From: Pseudomonas sp. ADAK18
Lineage (GTDB): Bacteria; Pseudomonadota; Gammaproteobacteria; Pseudomonadales; Pseudomonadaceae
Reading direction: 5' to 3'
Assembly: GCF_012935695.1 (NCBI RefSeq)
Contig: NZ_CP052859.1
Coordinates: 4,443,001 to 4,507,000 of the forward strand
Length of the DNA stretch: 64,000 nt
How positions within the stretch are numbered: position 1 is the first letter of the stretch; each line of letters begins with the position of its first letter. The notes below the pieces were generated by a model. It was given only the letters and a program-made list of their open reading frames with translations. It was not told the origin of the DNA and searched no databases. Made by a program: the position numbers and the translations under genes. Positions 39,059 to 53,146 of this stretch are shown in pieces.

Positions 39059-40401
39059 GCCAAGGCCTCCACGGCGCGGGCGAATAGCTGGCCGCGCTCT
39101 TCGTAGTTCTTGAACATGTCGAAGCTGGCGCACGCCGGCGACAGCAGCACTGCATCACCTGGCTGGGCCAGGGCACGGCATTGGGCGATGGCGTCATCCA
39201 GCGAATGCGCACGAACCTGTGGCACCGAGTCACCCAGGGCATCGGCGATCAAGCCGGAATCTCGGCCCATCAGCACCACGACACGGCAGTTGGCCGCGAC
39301 CGGATCTTTAAGGTCCTTGAAGTCAGCACCCTTGCCGTCGCCACCGGCGATCAGCACTACCTTGCCTTCGATGTCGGCACCAAGGCCTTCAATAGCAGCC
39401 AATGCGGCACCCACGTTAGTGGCCTTGGAGTCGTTGTAATAGCTGACGCCGTCCAGGTCACGCACCCACTGGCAGCGGTGTTCAAGGCCGGCAAAGGTGC
39501 GCAGGCTCGAGAGCATGGCGTCGAACGGCAAGCCCACTGCATGACCAAGAGCCAGCGCCGCCAGGGCGTTGGACTGGTTATGCGCGCCACGGATTTTCAG
39601 TTCGCGCACCGGCATCAGGTTCTGGAATTCGAAGGCCAGGTATTTCTCGCCGTTCTCTTCACGAATACCGAAGGCCTTGAAGTCTGGCTTGCTCAAGCCA
39701 AAGGTCCAGCACGGCAGGCCTTCGCCCATCAGCGGACGGCTCAAGGCATCCTGACGATTGACCACCACTTGCCGCGCACCACGGAAGATTCGGTGCTTGG
39801 CCAAGTGATAAGCCGGCAGGCCGCTGTAGCGATCCATGTGGTCTTCGCTGACATTCAACACGGTGGCCACTTCGGCGTTGAGTTGGTTGGTGGTTTCCAG
39901 CTGGAAGCTCGACAACTCCATCACGTACAGCTCGACGTCGTCGCGAAGCAGGTCCAGCGCCGGGGTGCCGAGGTTACCGCCCACCGCCACACGTTTGCCG
40001 GCCGCAGCCGCCATCTCGCCGACGAGGGTGGTGACGGTGCTTTTCGCGTTGGAGCCGCTGATGGCCACAATCGGCGCTTTCGCGTTGCGCGCGAACAGAT
40101 CGATATCACCGGACAGTTTCACACCACGAGCAGCAGCGGCTTGCAGCGCCGGTGTTGCCAACGCCAGGCCGGGGCTCACGTAGAGCTCATCGGCGCGGCA
40201 GAGGAAGTCGACATCCAGCTCGCCACAACGCACTTCCACATGCGGGTAGTCACGGCGCAGCGTGACCAGCTCCGGTGGATTTTCCCGCGTGTCGGCCACA
40301 GCAAACGACGTGCCCCGGTTCGCCAGGAAGCGAACCAGGGACATGCCGCTCTTGCCGAGGCCGACAACGATGCGGAAGTGGTCAGAAGCGATCAAGGACA
40401 C
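39055..40401 (-). CDS. murD: UDP-N-acetylmuramoyl-L-alanine--D-glutamate ligase
   Basis: 448 residues from a GTG start at 40401. Adds D-Glu in the cytoplasm. Opens FRIVVGLGKSGMSLVRFLA; the ATP loop reads GSNAKSTVTTLVGEMA, with Ala where many MurD have Gly (GSNGKSTV). Later motifs are NVSEDHMDRY, HRCQWVRDLDGVSYYNDSKA and the DSKATN substrate segment. It starts 6 bp after mraY and overlaps ftsW by 4 bp. Confidence 0.97.
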   Translation of the reverse strand: MSLIASDHFRIVVGLGKSGMSLVRFLANRGTSFAVADTRENPPELVTLRRDYPHVEVRCGELDVDFLCRADELYVSPGLALATPALQAAAARGVKLSGDIDLFARNAKAPIVAISGSNAKSTVTTLVGEMAAAAGKRVAVGGNLGTPALDLLRDDVELYVMELSSFQLETTNQLNAEVATVLNVSEDHMDRYSGLPAYHLAKHRIFRGARQVVVNRQDALSRPLMGEGLPCWTFGLSKPDFKAFGIREENGEKYLAFEFQNLMPVRELKIRGAHNQSNALAALALGHAVGLPFDAMLSSLRTFAGLEHRCQWVRDLDGVSYYNDSKATNVGAALAAIEGLGADIEGKVVLIAGGDGKGADFKDLKDPVAANCRVVVLMGRDSGLIADALGDSVPQVRAHSLDDAIAQCRALAQPGDAVLLSPACASFDMFKNYEERGQLFARAVEALA

Positions 40402-40407
40402 TCGTTT

Positions 40408-41490
40408 CTACCTCAGTTTCAGGGTGGCAAGGCCGACCAGGACCAGAATCACGGTGATAATCCAGAAACGGACAATCACGCGTGGCTCAGGCCAGCCCTT
40501 GAGTTCAAAGTGGTGGTGAATCGGCGCCATGCGGAACACCCGGCGCCCGGTCAACTTGAAGGAGGCGACCTGGATCACCACCGACAGGGTTTCCATCACG
40601 AACACACCGCCCATGATGAACAGGACGATTTCCTGACGGACGATCACCGCGATGGTGCCCAGGGCTGCGCCCAGCGCCAGTGCGCCGACGTCGCCCATGA
40701 AAACTTGTGCTGGATAGGTGTTGAACCATAGGAAGCCGAGGCCGGCACCGATCAGTGCGCCGCAGAACACGATCAGTTCACCCGCGCCCGGAACGTATGG
40801 GATCAGCAGGTACTCAGCGAATTTCACGTTACCCGACAGGTAGCAGAAGATGCCCAACGCGCCGCCGACCATCACCGTTGGCATGATCGCCAGACCGTCG
40901 AGGCCATCGGTCAGGTTGACCGCGTTGCTGGAGCCGACGATAACGAAGTAAGTCAGCACTACGAAACCAATGCCCAACGGGATACTGGCATCCTTGAGTA
41001 TTGGCAGGATCAGGGTGGTTTCCACCGCACTTGGCGCGGTCATATAAAGGAAGATCGCTGCGCCCAGGCCGAACACTGACTGCCAGAAATACTTCCAGCG
41101 GCTTGGCAGCCCCTTGGAGTTCTTCTCGATCACTTTGCGGTAGTCGTCAACCCAGCCGATGGCACCGAACAACAGAGTCACCAGCAACACGGTCCAGACG
41201 TAGCGGTTGTGCAGGTCAGCCCAGAGCAAGGTACTGATGCCGATGGACGACAGGATCAGCGCACCGCCCATGGTTGGGGTACCAGACTTGGACAGATGCG
41301 ACTGCGGGCCGTCATTACGCACAGACTGGCCAATCTGCAGGCTTTGCAGAGTACGGATCATCCATGGCCCCAGAAACAGCGACAACGACAGCGCGGTCAG
41401 CACACCCAGAATCCCGCGCAGGGTCAGGTACTGAAAGACCGCGAAGCCTTTGTAGAACTGTTGCAGATACTCAGCCAGCAGCAGCAGCAT
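40408..41490 (-). CDS. mraY: phospho-MurNAc-pentapeptide translocase
   Basis: 360 residues, exactly the common length, from ATG at 41490 whose A is the last base of the murF stop (TAATG). Integral membrane enzyme that makes lipid I on undecaprenyl phosphate. About ten helices; motifs [11 protein letters not shown] near the N terminus, [17 protein letters not shown] with the metal-binding Asp pair, and [11 protein letters not shown] with a further catalytic Asp; the C-terminal [15 protein letters not shown] is conserved. Confidence 0.98.
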   Translation of the reverse strand: MLLLLAEYLQQFYKGFAVFQYLTLRGILGVLTALSLSLFLGPWMIRTLQSLQIGQSVRNDGPQSHLSKSGTPTMGGALILSSIGISTLLWADLHNRYVWTVLLVTLLFGAIGWVDDYRKVIEKNSKGLPSRWKYFWQSVFGLGAAIFLYMTAPSAVETTLILPILKDASIPLGIGFVVLTYFVIVGSSNAVNLTDGLDGLAIMPTVMVGGALGIFCYLSGNVKFAEYLLIPYVPGAGELIVFCGALIGAGLGFLWFNTYPAQVFMGDVGALALGAALGTIAVIVRQEIVLFIMGGVFVMETLSVVIQVASFKLTGRRVFRMAPIHHHFELKGWPEPRVIVRFWIITVILVLVGLATLKLR

Positions 41491-42860
41491 TAATGTTTCT
41501 CCGTACTTGAGCCACACAAGGCCGCGACGACGTTTTCCATCACCGCGCTGCGCGATCCCTTGATCAAAATAGTGGTGTGTTTGTCTTGTTCAGTCGCGCT
41601 CAGCGCCTGGATCAATTCGGCCTGGCTGGAGAAGTGCTGCGCACCGGGGCCGAAGGCTTTCACGGCGTGGACCATGTTCGAGCCCACGGCATAAAGAGCA
41701 TCTACCTTGCCGGAGGCATAGCTGCCGACTTCACGGTGAGCTTGTTCTGCCCAGTCACCCAATTCAGCGATATCGCCAAGCACCAGGACCTTGCGACCAG
41801 CAAAACCGGTCAGCAGGTCGACGGCAGCACAGATCGAGGACTGGTTGGCGTTATAGGTGTCATCGATGACGCGCATGCCGTTGGTTGCCAACTGCGCCAC
41901 GGTGCGGCCCTTGACCGGTTGCACCGCGCCAAGGCCGGTGGCGATGCCGAACAGCGACACGCCCAGCACATGAGCGGCGGCGGCGGCGGCCAACGCATTG
42001 GCGACGTTATGGTTACCCAGCAAATTCAGTTGAACGCGTTCGTCACCCTGCGGTGTGTGCAGGGTGAAAGCCGGGCAGCCACGGGCGTCGACGCTGATAG
42101 CCGAGGCGTAGAAATTGGCTGCAGTGTTGTGTACCGAGAAGCTCAAGACCTTGCGACCGGCGGCGCGTACACGCCAGGTCTCAAAGGCCTTGTCGTCGAG
42201 ATTCAGTACCGCCGTACCGGAAGCGTCGAGGCCTTCGAGGATTTCGCCCTTGGCTTCGACGATTTTTTCCGGACCGCCGAACTCGCCGACGTGGGCAGTT
42301 CCGGCATTGTTGATCACGGCAACATGGGGACGAGTCATCGCCACGGTGTAAGCGATTTCGCCGATGCGCGAGGCACCCAGTTCGATCACGGCAGCCGTGT
42401 GTTCAGGCGCCAGTTCCAACAGGGTCAGCGGGACGCCAAAGTCGTTGTTCAAGTTGCCACGGGTAGCCAGCACCGGTCCGCGCGTACGCAAGATGCCGGC
42501 AAGCAGTTCCTTGACCGTAGTTTTGCCGCTGGAACCGGTCACTGCGGCAACAGGCTTGTCGTAGGCAGCGCGGTTCAAGGCACCCAACTGGCCGAGGGCC
42601 AGACGGGTATCAGCCACCAGCAATTGCGGCAATACCGAGTCCGCGACTTCGCGCTGGACCAAAGCACCGACCGCGCCGTTGGTGGCGACATCATTAAGGT
42701 AGTCATGACCGTCAAAGCGCGGGCCGGCCAGCGCGACGAACAATTGCCCTGGCTTGATGGCGCGACTATCGATGCTCACGCCGTCGAAACTGCAATCGCT
42801 GGACAACAGGCGTGCCGACAAGGCTTCGGTCAGTTCGCTGAATTTCAGGGCCTTAAGCAT
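41490..42860 (-). CDS. murF: UDP-MurNAc-tripeptide--D-Ala-D-Ala ligase
   Basis: 456 residues. Adds D-Ala-D-Ala to complete the pentapeptide. N domain [23 protein letters not shown] loop [16 protein letters not shown] near residue 110, and the C-domain [18 protein letters not shown] typical of MurF. It overlaps murE by 8 bp at its start and mraY by one base. Confidence 0.98.
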   Translation of the reverse strand: MLKALKFSELTEALSARLLSSDCSFDGVSIDSRAIKPGQLFVALAGPRFDGHDYLNDVATNGAVGALVQREVADSVLPQLLVADTRLALGQLGALNRAAYDKPVAAVTGSSGKTTVKELLAGILRTRGPVLATRGNLNNDFGVPLTLLELAPEHTAAVIELGASRIGEIAYTVAMTRPHVAVINNAGTAHVGEFGGPEKIVEAKGEILEGLDASGTAVLNLDDKAFETWRVRAAGRKVLSFSVHNTAANFYASAISVDARGCPAFTLHTPQGDERVQLNLLGNHNVANALAAAAAAHVLGVSLFGIATGLGAVQPVKGRTVAQLATNGMRVIDDTYNANQSSICAAVDLLTGFAGRKVLVLGDIAELGDWAEQAHREVGSYASGKVDALYAVGSNMVHAVKAFGPGAQHFSSQAELIQALSATEQDKHTTILIKGSRSAVMENVVAALCGSSTEKH

Positions 42861-44315
42861 GGGCCACCTCCCATGCGGTCAAGGCGTGATCCGCCTCGAC
42901 CAGATCCGAGAAGTCATGGCGCTCGCCATTGATTTCCTGATAGTCCTCGTGACCTTTACCGGCCAGTACCACCACGTCGTCGGCGCTGGCGCTGGCGATC
43001 AGTTGAGCAATGGCGGCGCCGCGACCGGCAACAAAAGTGACTTTCGAGGCGTCGACAAAACCTTCGCGGATGTCGTCGAAAATCTGGCTCGGCGCTTCAC
43101 TGCGGGGGTTATCGTCAGTGACGAGAACACAGTCCGCCAAACGCTCGACGATTTGCGCCATCAGTGGGCGCTTGCCGCGATCGCGATCACCGCCACAGCC
43201 AAACAGGCACAGCAACTTGCCTTTGGCGTGGGGACGCAGGGCCAACAGGACTTTTTCCAGGGCATCCGGGGTGTGGGCGTAATCCACCACCACCAACGGC
43301 TGTGTGCCGCCGCCGAGGCGCTGCATGCGCCCGGCAGGGCCTTCCAGCTTCGGGAGCACCCGGAGGATTTCGTCCAGGGCGTAATCAAGCCCAAGCAACG
43401 CGCCGATGGCGGCAAGGACGTTGCTCAGGTTGAAGCGACCGAGCAAGGTGCTGCGCAAGTGGTGCTCGCCCTGAGGCGTGACCAGCGTGGCGCGCACGCC
43501 TTCATCATCAAACTGGGCGTTACGGCAATAGAGATACGCGCTGGTATCTTCCAGGCTGTAGCTGATCAACCGTGCTTCGCTTTTCTCGGCAGCCAATTGC
43601 CGACCGAATTCGTCATCCAGGTTAACCACCCGGCAGCTCAGGTCGTTCCAGACAAACAGTTTGGCCTTGGCGGCCGCGTAGGCCTCCATGGTGCCGTGGT
43701 AATCCAGGTGATCGCGAGACAGGTTGGTCATCACCGCCACGTCGAATGCCAGGGCGGTCACGCGACCCTGATCAAGACCGTGGGAAGACACTTCCATGGC
43801 AACAGCCTTGGCACCGGCTTTTTTCAGGTCGGCCAGGGTTGCCTGGACGGCGATCGGGTTGGGCGTGGTGTGCAGGCCGCTTTGCAGCGCGCCGTAGAAA
43901 CCAGTGCCCAGGGTACCGACGATGCCGCAGTGCTGGCCCAGCAAGTCAAGGGCTTGCGCGACCAGTTGGGTAACGCTGGTCTTGCCGTTGGTGCCTGTAA
44001 CGCCAATCAGGTTCAGGGTGCGGCTAGGGTCAGCATAAAAGCGCCCGGCGATGTCCGACAGCTGCGCCGCCAGGCCCTTGACCGGAATCAACGGTACATC
44101 GGTGATCGGCAGTACGGTGGCGCCGTCAACTTCATAGGCGACGGCTGCCGCCCCACGTTGCAGCGCATCAGCGATATGAGCGCGACCATCGAACTTGCCA
44201 CCCGGTACCGCCAGGAACAAGTCACCGGCACGCACATTACGGCTGTCCAGGGTCAACTCGCGAATCAGCAGATCGCGGCCAGCGTGGGCAAAAATCTTGT
44301 TCAGGCTAAGAGACA

Positions 44316-44316
<1 letters not shown>
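42853..44316 (-). CDS. murE: UDP-MurNAc-L-Ala-D-Glu--meso-DAP ligase
   Basis: 487 residues. Adds meso-diaminopimelate to UDP-MurNAc-dipeptide. ATP loop GTNGKTSVTQLVAQAL; the motif DDNPRSEAP near residue 400 includes DNPR, the sequence that selects meso-DAP over lysine, as expected in a Gram-negative. The N domain has LTLDSRNVRAGDLFLAVPG. Its ATG shares one base with the ftsI stop (TGATG). Confidence 0.98.
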
Positions 44317-46347
<2,031 letters not shown>

Positions 46348-46351
<4 letters not shown>

Positions 46352-47295
46352 CGCAACTTCTCCGCAACGCGCATGACAGCACTACGGGCACGCGGGTTGG
46401 CCTTGAGTTCTGCCTCGGAGGCGAACTGCGCTTTGCCATGGATTTTGATTTTCGGCACAAAGGCTTCGAAACGTACCGGCAGGTTGCGCGGCAGATTGTC
46501 GGACTCACCCTTGACCAGACGACGCATGAACAGTTTGACGATGCGGTCTTCGAGGGAGTGGAAACTGATCACCACCAGGCGACCGCCCACTTCCAGGGAC
46601 TCCAGGGCCGCTTCAAGGCCGGCCTCCAGGTCACCCAATTCGTTGTTGACGTGAATGCGCAGGCCCTGGAATGCACGGGTAGCCGGGTTCTTGCCCTTCT
46701 CCCACGCTGGGTTGGCGACTTTCAGCACTTCGGCCAGGTCGGCGGTGCGCTCGAACGGCTGGATTTCCCGGCGTTCAACCACGGCGCGAGCCATGCGGCC
46801 GGCGAAGCGCTCTTCGCCGTACTCTTTGAATACACGCGTGATTTCTTCATGGGGAGCGGTGGCGATGAACTGCGCGGCACTGATGCCACGGCTTGGGTCC
46901 ATACGCATGTCCAGCGGACCGTCGTTCATGAAACTGAAGCCGCGCTCTGGGTCGTCCAGCTGTGGCGAAGACACGCCCAGGTCCAGCAAAACCCCGGCCA
47001 CCTTGCCCGCCATGCCGCGCTCGGCGACTTCGGCACCCAGCTCGGCAAAGCTGCGCTGCACAACGACAAAGCGGCCGTCTTCGGCCGCTAGCGCTTGCCC
47101 GGTGGCAATCGCTTGAGGGTCTTTGTCGAACCCGAGGAGTTTACCGTCGGAACCGAGCTGACTGAGGATCAACCGGCTGTGCCCGCCGCGCCCGAACGTG
47201 CCATCCAAATAGCAGCCATCAGGGCGTACGGCGAGAGCCTCGACGGCTTCGTCAAGCAGTACGGTGATGTGGTTAAAGCCGCTATCAATAGTCAC
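46348..47295 (-). CDS. rsmH: 16S rRNA m4C1402 methyltransferase
   Basis: 315 residues from GTG at 47295, which overlaps the mraZ stop (GTGA). Formerly MraW. N-terminal [13 protein letters not shown], the SAM-binding loop [18 protein letters not shown], and the closing [20 protein letters not shown] and [10 protein letters not shown] are all typical. It modifies N4 of C1402, the same nucleotide whose ribose is methylated by RsmI, encoded 1.2 kb away on the other side of rnpB. Confidence 0.98.
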
Positions 47296-47747
47296 AGGAT
47301 CAAATCACGCAGTTCATCAGGCATAGCGCCCGGTTGTTGAATAGCAGCCAGGTCTGCTGCAGAAACAGCATCCCAGGCATCTTCGTCCCACAATTGGAAC
47401 TTGTTCAGTTGGCCTACCAGCATCGCGCGCTTGTCCAACTTGGCGTATTCGCGCAGACGCGGTGGAACCAGGAAACGACCACTGCCATCGAGTTCGAGGT
47501 CGACGGCATTACCAATCAGCAAGCGCTGCAAGCGCCGGTTCTCTTCACGCAACGAAGGCAGGGCTCGCAACTTGGTTTCAATCAGTTCCCACTCATCGAG
47601 CGGGTAAACACATAAACAAGGATCAACGGCGTCAATCGTGATGATTAACTGCCCGGAACTTCGCGAAATGAGCTCGTCACGATACCGGCTCGGCATAGCG
47701 AGACGGCCTTTTGCATCGAGACTGATAGCGTTAGCTCCGCGAAACAC
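47292..47747 (-). CDS. mraZ: transcriptional regulator MraZ
   Basis: 151 residues from GTG at 47747 with GGAGA ten bases upstream. Two AbrB-like halves with the signature repeated: [18 protein letters not shown] and [20 protein letters not shown]. MraZ is the conserved first gene of the dcw cluster and represses it in E. coli by binding spaced GTGG repeats. Such repeats are present at 47790-47815 upstream of this gene. Confidence 0.97.
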   Translation of the reverse strand: MFRGANAISLDAKGRLAMPSRYRDELISRSSGQLIITIDAVDPCLCVYPLDEWELIETKLRALPSLREENRRLQRLLIGNAVDLELDGSGRFLVPPRLREYAKLDKRAMLVGQLNKFQLWDEDAWDAVSAADLAAIQQPGAMPDELRDLIL

Positions 47748-47789
47748 AGGTGCGTTTCTCCAAATTCTAGCGTTTTACGTTCAAAAAAC

Positions 47790-47815
47790 CCACTTTATGC
47801 CACTTTCCGCCACTT
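47790..47815 (-). promoter_or_regulatory. MraZ operator: three GTGG boxes at 10-bp spacing
   Basis: On the minus strand GTGG occurs at 47813-47810, 47803-47800 and 47793-47790, each within AAGTGG. A fourth in-phase GTGG is at 47843-47840, in the promoter spacer. Spaced GTGG repeats of this kind are the known MraZ binding site. The three boxes lie right at and after the predicted transcription start. Confidence 0.8.
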
Positions 47816-47821
47816 GCGCAC

Positions 47822-47851
47822 ACTATAGGAATGCGCCCACCACACCGTCAA
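47822..47851 (-). promoter_or_regulatory. sigma-70 promoter of the dcw operon
   Basis: TTGACG (47851-47846) and TATAGT (47827-47822), each five of six bases to consensus, 18 bp apart. The start would be near 47815, giving a leader of about 70 nt to mraZ. Confidence 0.75.
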
Positions 47852-48100
47852 GGCGCGGATTAAAGGAAAAGCCTTACAGAACGGAGATTTAGGAAGGTAA
47901 ACAGAGGAGAAACGACAGTTTTGCGATATTTTTGACTCAACAACCACAAGCAACTCAAAGAGCTAGAGGCCGAAGTTAAAGTAATTTATTAAGAGTAAGA
48001 TTTTTTTGGTATTACGAAGACACATCTGCCAATGATTTGGCAGGGAAGGATTCTTGCGCTACTACCTGGTTTCTGCTCGAGATTCGGGCAGAAGGAAAAA
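47852..48100. other. AT-rich gap between the mraZ promoter and rnpB
   Basis: About 250 bp of unusually AT-rich DNA (for example TTTATTAAGAGTAAG and ATTTTTTTGG), without a coding frame. It holds an inverted repeat CTGCCAA/TTGGCAG (48026-48043) and a hairpin TTCTGC/GCAGAA (48071-48093) just past the rnpB 3' end, possibly a back-up terminator. Otherwise nothing recognised; further upstream dcw promoters may lie here. Confidence 0.55.
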
Positions 48101-48455
48101 GGTGGAGAGTCGATCTATAAGCCGGGTTCTGTCTTGAACAGTCATTCGTCTACGATGGCCATCACTGGACATCTTTAGCAACCTACCCGGTTCCAGCGCG
48201 GGCCACGCCTTGGAACCCTATTTGGTCTTGCTCCAAGTGGGGTTTACCTAGCCACGAACTGTTGCCAGTCGTGCGGTGCGCTCTTACCGCACCTTTTCAC
48301 CCTTACCGGCACCGAAATGCTTAGGCGGTTATTTTCTGTGGCACTTTCCGTAGGCTCACGCCCCCCAGGCATTACCTGGCACTTCGCCCTATGGAGCCCG
48401 GACTTTCCTCCCCCCTCTAATTTTCATAGAGGGCAGCGACTGTCCAATCGACTCT
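48101..48455 (-). ncRNA. rnpB: RNase P RNA (bacterial class A)
   Basis: About 355 nt, catalytic RNA that trims tRNA 5' ends. The 5' part (AGAGTCGATTGGACAGTCGC, then GGAGGAAAGTCCGGGCTCC) and the 3' part (GACAGAACCCGGCTTA) are the conserved core; 5' AGAGTCGA pairs with 3' TCGACTCT to close helix P1. Other conserved pieces (GCCTACGGAAAGTGCCAC on the minus strand) are present. A TTTTT run follows the 3' end at once. End positions are accurate to a few bases. Confidence 0.95.
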
Positions 48456-48464
48456 CCGCCGCGA

Positions 48465-48493
48465 AGATTAACGGCACGTGGCTTTCAGGACAA
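48465..48493 (-). promoter_or_regulatory. predicted rnpB promoter
   Basis: TTGTCC (48493-48488) and TAATCT (48470-48465), 17 bp apart, place the start 8-10 bases downstream, right at the rnpB 5' end, which supports that end. Confidence 0.6.
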
Positions 48494-48550
48494 GCTTTAA
48501 AAGCCAACAATGCCATCATGTTCCGACGTGACGCAGATTAAAGCGCGGAA

Positions 48551-49423
48551 CTATTCACTCTTTTGTTTATCCAGTGCGGCCTGATACAGCACATTCTTAC
48601 GCACACCGGTAATTTCCGCCGCCAAGGCAGCCGCCCGCTTGAGGGGCATTTCCTTAAGCAGCAAATCGAGGACGCGCATGGCTTCGCTGCCCACGGCATC
48701 CTCACTCTCCGGTGCCGACCAGCCCGCCACCAACACCACGCACTCGCCGCGCTGCTGATTGCTGTCGCCTTCGACGAACGCCCGCAGCTCTTCCAACGGC
48801 AACCCCTTGAGGGTTTCGAAGGTTTTAGTCAGCTCTCGCGCCAGCAACGCCAGGCGCTCGCCACCAAATACCAGCTCCATGTCCTGCAGACACTCAAGGA
48901 TGCGGTGCGGAGCTTCGTAGAAAATCAGCGTGCGCGGCTCTTCCTTCAACAGTTCAAGACGCGCCCGACGCCCTACTGCCTTCGCCGGCAGAAAGCCTTC
49001 GAAGATAAAACGGTCCGACGGCAAGCCGGCAGCGGATAACGCCGCAATCAGCGCGCACGCTCCCGGAACAGGCACTACATTGATACCAGCGGCACGCGCC
49101 TGACGGACCAAATGGTAGCCAGGATCGGAAATCAGCGGCGTACCGGCGTCGGAGATCAGCGCCACATCGTCGCCAGCGAGTAACCGCGTAATAAAGCGGC
49201 TACCCTCCTCACGTTCGTTATGCTCGTGACACGCAGCCAATGGCGTGGTGATACCAAAATGCTGCAACAAACGCAGGGAGTGCCGAGTGTCTTCAGCCGC
49301 GATCAATTTAGCCTCACGCAACACCTTCAGCGCCCTCGCGCTGATATCGTCCAGGTTGCCAATGGGCGTCGCCACGACAAAAAGCGAGCCTGCAGTGGAA
49401 TTCAAAGGACCTGGAGCAGTCAA
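48551..49423 (-). CDS. rsmI: 16S rRNA 2'-O-ribose C1402 methyltransferase
   Basis: 290 residues from TTG at 49423 with GAGGTG six bases upstream; GTG at 49432 is the alternative. Longer readings (to 49513) are unlikely because a TACAAT -10 box at 49460-49455 would place the mRNA start after them. Tetrapyrrole-methylase fold with SLFVVATPIGNLDDISARAL, EDTRHSLRLLQHFGI, DAGTPLISDPGYHLV and GFLPAK. It works with RsmH on C1402. Same divergent position to lpoA as in E. coli. Confidence 0.95.
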   Translation of the reverse strand: MTAPGPLNSTAGSLFVVATPIGNLDDISARALKVLREAKLIAAEDTRHSLRLLQHFGITTPLAACHEHNEREEGSRFITRLLAGDDVALISDAGTPLISDPGYHLVRQARAAGINVVPVPGACALIAALSAAGLPSDRFIFEGFLPAKAVGRRARLELLKEEPRTLIFYEAPHRILECLQDMELVFGGERLALLARELTKTFETLKGLPLEELRAFVEGDSNQQRGECVVLVAGWSAPESEDAVGSEAMRVLDLLLKEMPLKRAAALAAEITGVRKNVLYQAALDKQKSE

Positions 49424-49454
49424 AGCGCACACCTCGATGATTGGCAAAAGCCAC

Positions 49455-49460
49455 ATTGTA
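49455..49460 (-). promoter_or_regulatory. possible -10 box of rsmI
   Basis: TACAAT on the minus strand, about 32 bp before the TTG start. No convincing -35 at 17 bp. Its main value is in deciding the rsmI start. Confidence 0.4.
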
Positions 49461-49633
49461 GCGTGTAGACGCCTCGAAGACAGGACATCGGGGCAGAGAC
49501 CTTTTGTAGTCATCTATCAGGCCTTGCAACATTTGCACGACCTAAATAGACGGTTTTACGCCAGTAACATCGCGCCCCGGCCAGTGCTTGGGTACAATTC
49601 CACGCTAATTTGATCGGTATCAGGAACACTTAC

Positions 49634-51444
49634 ATGATCGCTTGCCTGCGGCTGCTCTCCGCCCTCTGCCTCGCTGCCCTGTTGGCCGCTTGTGCCAGCT
49701 CGCCCTCGTCCAGCCTTGGCGACCTTCCACGGACTCCAGATGCCAGTATCGAGCAACTGCTCGAACAGGCCACCTCGGCAAAAACGCCGGAAAAAGCCGC
49801 CCTTCTGCGCTTGAGTGCTGCGGACCTGGCTTACCATCAGAACAATCCTGGACGCTCGGCGCAGATCCTTGCACAAGTCCCGCTGGACACCCTCAAGCCT
49901 GCGGCACAGATTTTCGCCAGCACCCTGGCGGCCGAACTGGCGATGACCCGCAACCAGCCCAAGGCAGCATTGGCGGCGCTGAATCATCCAAGCCTGCAAA
50001 ACCTGAAGGACCTGCCGCCAGAACAGCAGATCCGTACTGGTACCGTGCATGCCCGTGCCTATGAGGCCGACGGCCAGACCCTGGCCGCTGCTCGCGAGCG
50101 CGTCGCCATGGCCCCGCTGCTCAGCGGCGACGCCTATAACAGCAACCATGAAGCCATCTGGGCGTTGATTGCTGCGCTGCCTGCCGAACAGCTGCAAGCC
50201 ACCGGCAATCCGACGCTCGACGGCTGGATCACCTTGGCCCTGGCGGTCAAGAGTGCAGGCACCCTGGAGCAGCAGCAGGCCGCCATCGACACCTGGCGCG
50301 CGCAAAACCCTGGTCACCCTGCCGCCTCGCAACTGCCTGTGCCCCTGACCAAGCTCAAGGAACTGGCCAGCCAGCCCCTGAACAAGATCGCGCTGCTGCT
50401 GCCCCAGGAAGGCCCGCTGGCCAACGTCGCCAAAGCCTTGCGTGAAGGCTTCATGGCTGCTCACTACCAGGCTGAACAAGCCGGGCAGAAACCGCCAGTG
50501 ATCGAGTTTTACGACAGCTCGCGCCTGACCTCCATCGACGATTTCTACGCCAAGGCCCAAGCCGCCGGCGTGCAACTGGTGGTCGGTCCTCTGGAGAAGC
50601 CGCTGGTCAAGCAGCTCAGCGCTCGCCCGCAATTGCCAATCACCACCCTGGCCCTGAACTACAGCGAAACCGACCAGAGCCCGGCCCAACTGTTCCAGTT
50701 CGGCCTGGCTGCCGAGGACGAGGCGCGTGAAGTGTCGCGCCGTGCTCGCGCCGACGGCCTGCACCGCGCAGCAGCTATGGTGCCGAAAGGCGAATGGGGC
50801 GAGCGCGTATTCAAGGCCTTCCGCCAGGATTGGGAAGCCAATGGCGGCACCGTGGTCGGCGTTGAATACGTTGACCAGCCGGTAGCCCTGGCCCAACAGA
50901 TCGCCGATCTGTTCCATCTGCGCCAAAGCGAAGGTCGCGCCAAGAGCCTGCAAAGCACCGTGGGAACGGATGTCGCCGCACAGCCTTCGCGTCGCCAGGA
51001 CATTGAGTTCATCTTCCTCGCTGTACCGCCGCAACTGGCCCAGCAGATCAAGCCGACGCTGAACTTCCAGTACGCCGGTGATGTACCGGTGTATGCGACG
51101 TCCCATGTGTACAGCGCCAGTGGCGACAAGAACCAGTACCTGGACATGAACAACATTCTGTTCTGCGAAACGCCATGGCTGCTCAACACCACTGATCCGC
51201 TGCGCAATCAGGTTGCTGCACAATGGCCGCAAGCCAATGGCAGCCTGGGTCGCCTGTACGCGATGGGCGTTGATGCCTACCGCCTGGCGCCGCGCCTGGG
51301 GCAACTCAAGGCCCTGCCGGACACTCGTATCGACGGGCTCTCCGGCAGCCTGGGCATCAGCCCGAACCAGCGGGTCGACCGCCAGTTGCCATGGGCTCAG
51401 TTTGTCAGTGGACAGGTCCAGCGCCTGCCTGATACCCCGCGCTG

Positions 51445-51445
<1 letters not shown>
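49634..51445 (+). CDS. lpoA: penicillin-binding protein activator LpoA
   Basis: 603 residues from ATG at 49634, with AGGAA seven bases upstream; the earlier in-frame ATG would spoil the signal. Lipoprotein signal with lipobox LLAAC. N-terminal TPR-like helical domain (to about residue 250), then a type 1 periplasmic-binding-like domain (KIALLLPQEGPLANVAKALREG, GPLEKPLVKQL). Outer membrane lipoprotein that reaches through the wall to activate PBP1a. A TACAAT at 49593-49598 may be its -10. First gene of a four-gene operon. Confidence 0.93.
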
Positions 51446-53080
<1,635 letters not shown>

Positions 53081-53098
53081 TGTAAATCGACTGCAACG

Positions 53099-53134
53099 AA
53101 AAAGGGCGCCATGCATTGCATGGCGCCCTTTTTT
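53099..53134. terminator. bidirectional terminator
   Basis: A 16-bp stem (AAAAAGGGCGCCATGC / GCATGGCGCCCTTTTT) with a 3-base loop, A run before and T run after, between two convergent genes. It should end both. Confidence 0.93.
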
Positions 53135-53146
53135 ATTAGCGTGGGG

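Noticed and set aside
48317..48541. 74-residue frame inside rnpB
   Set aside because: Lies on the complement of conserved RNase P RNA core sequence, which explains all of it.
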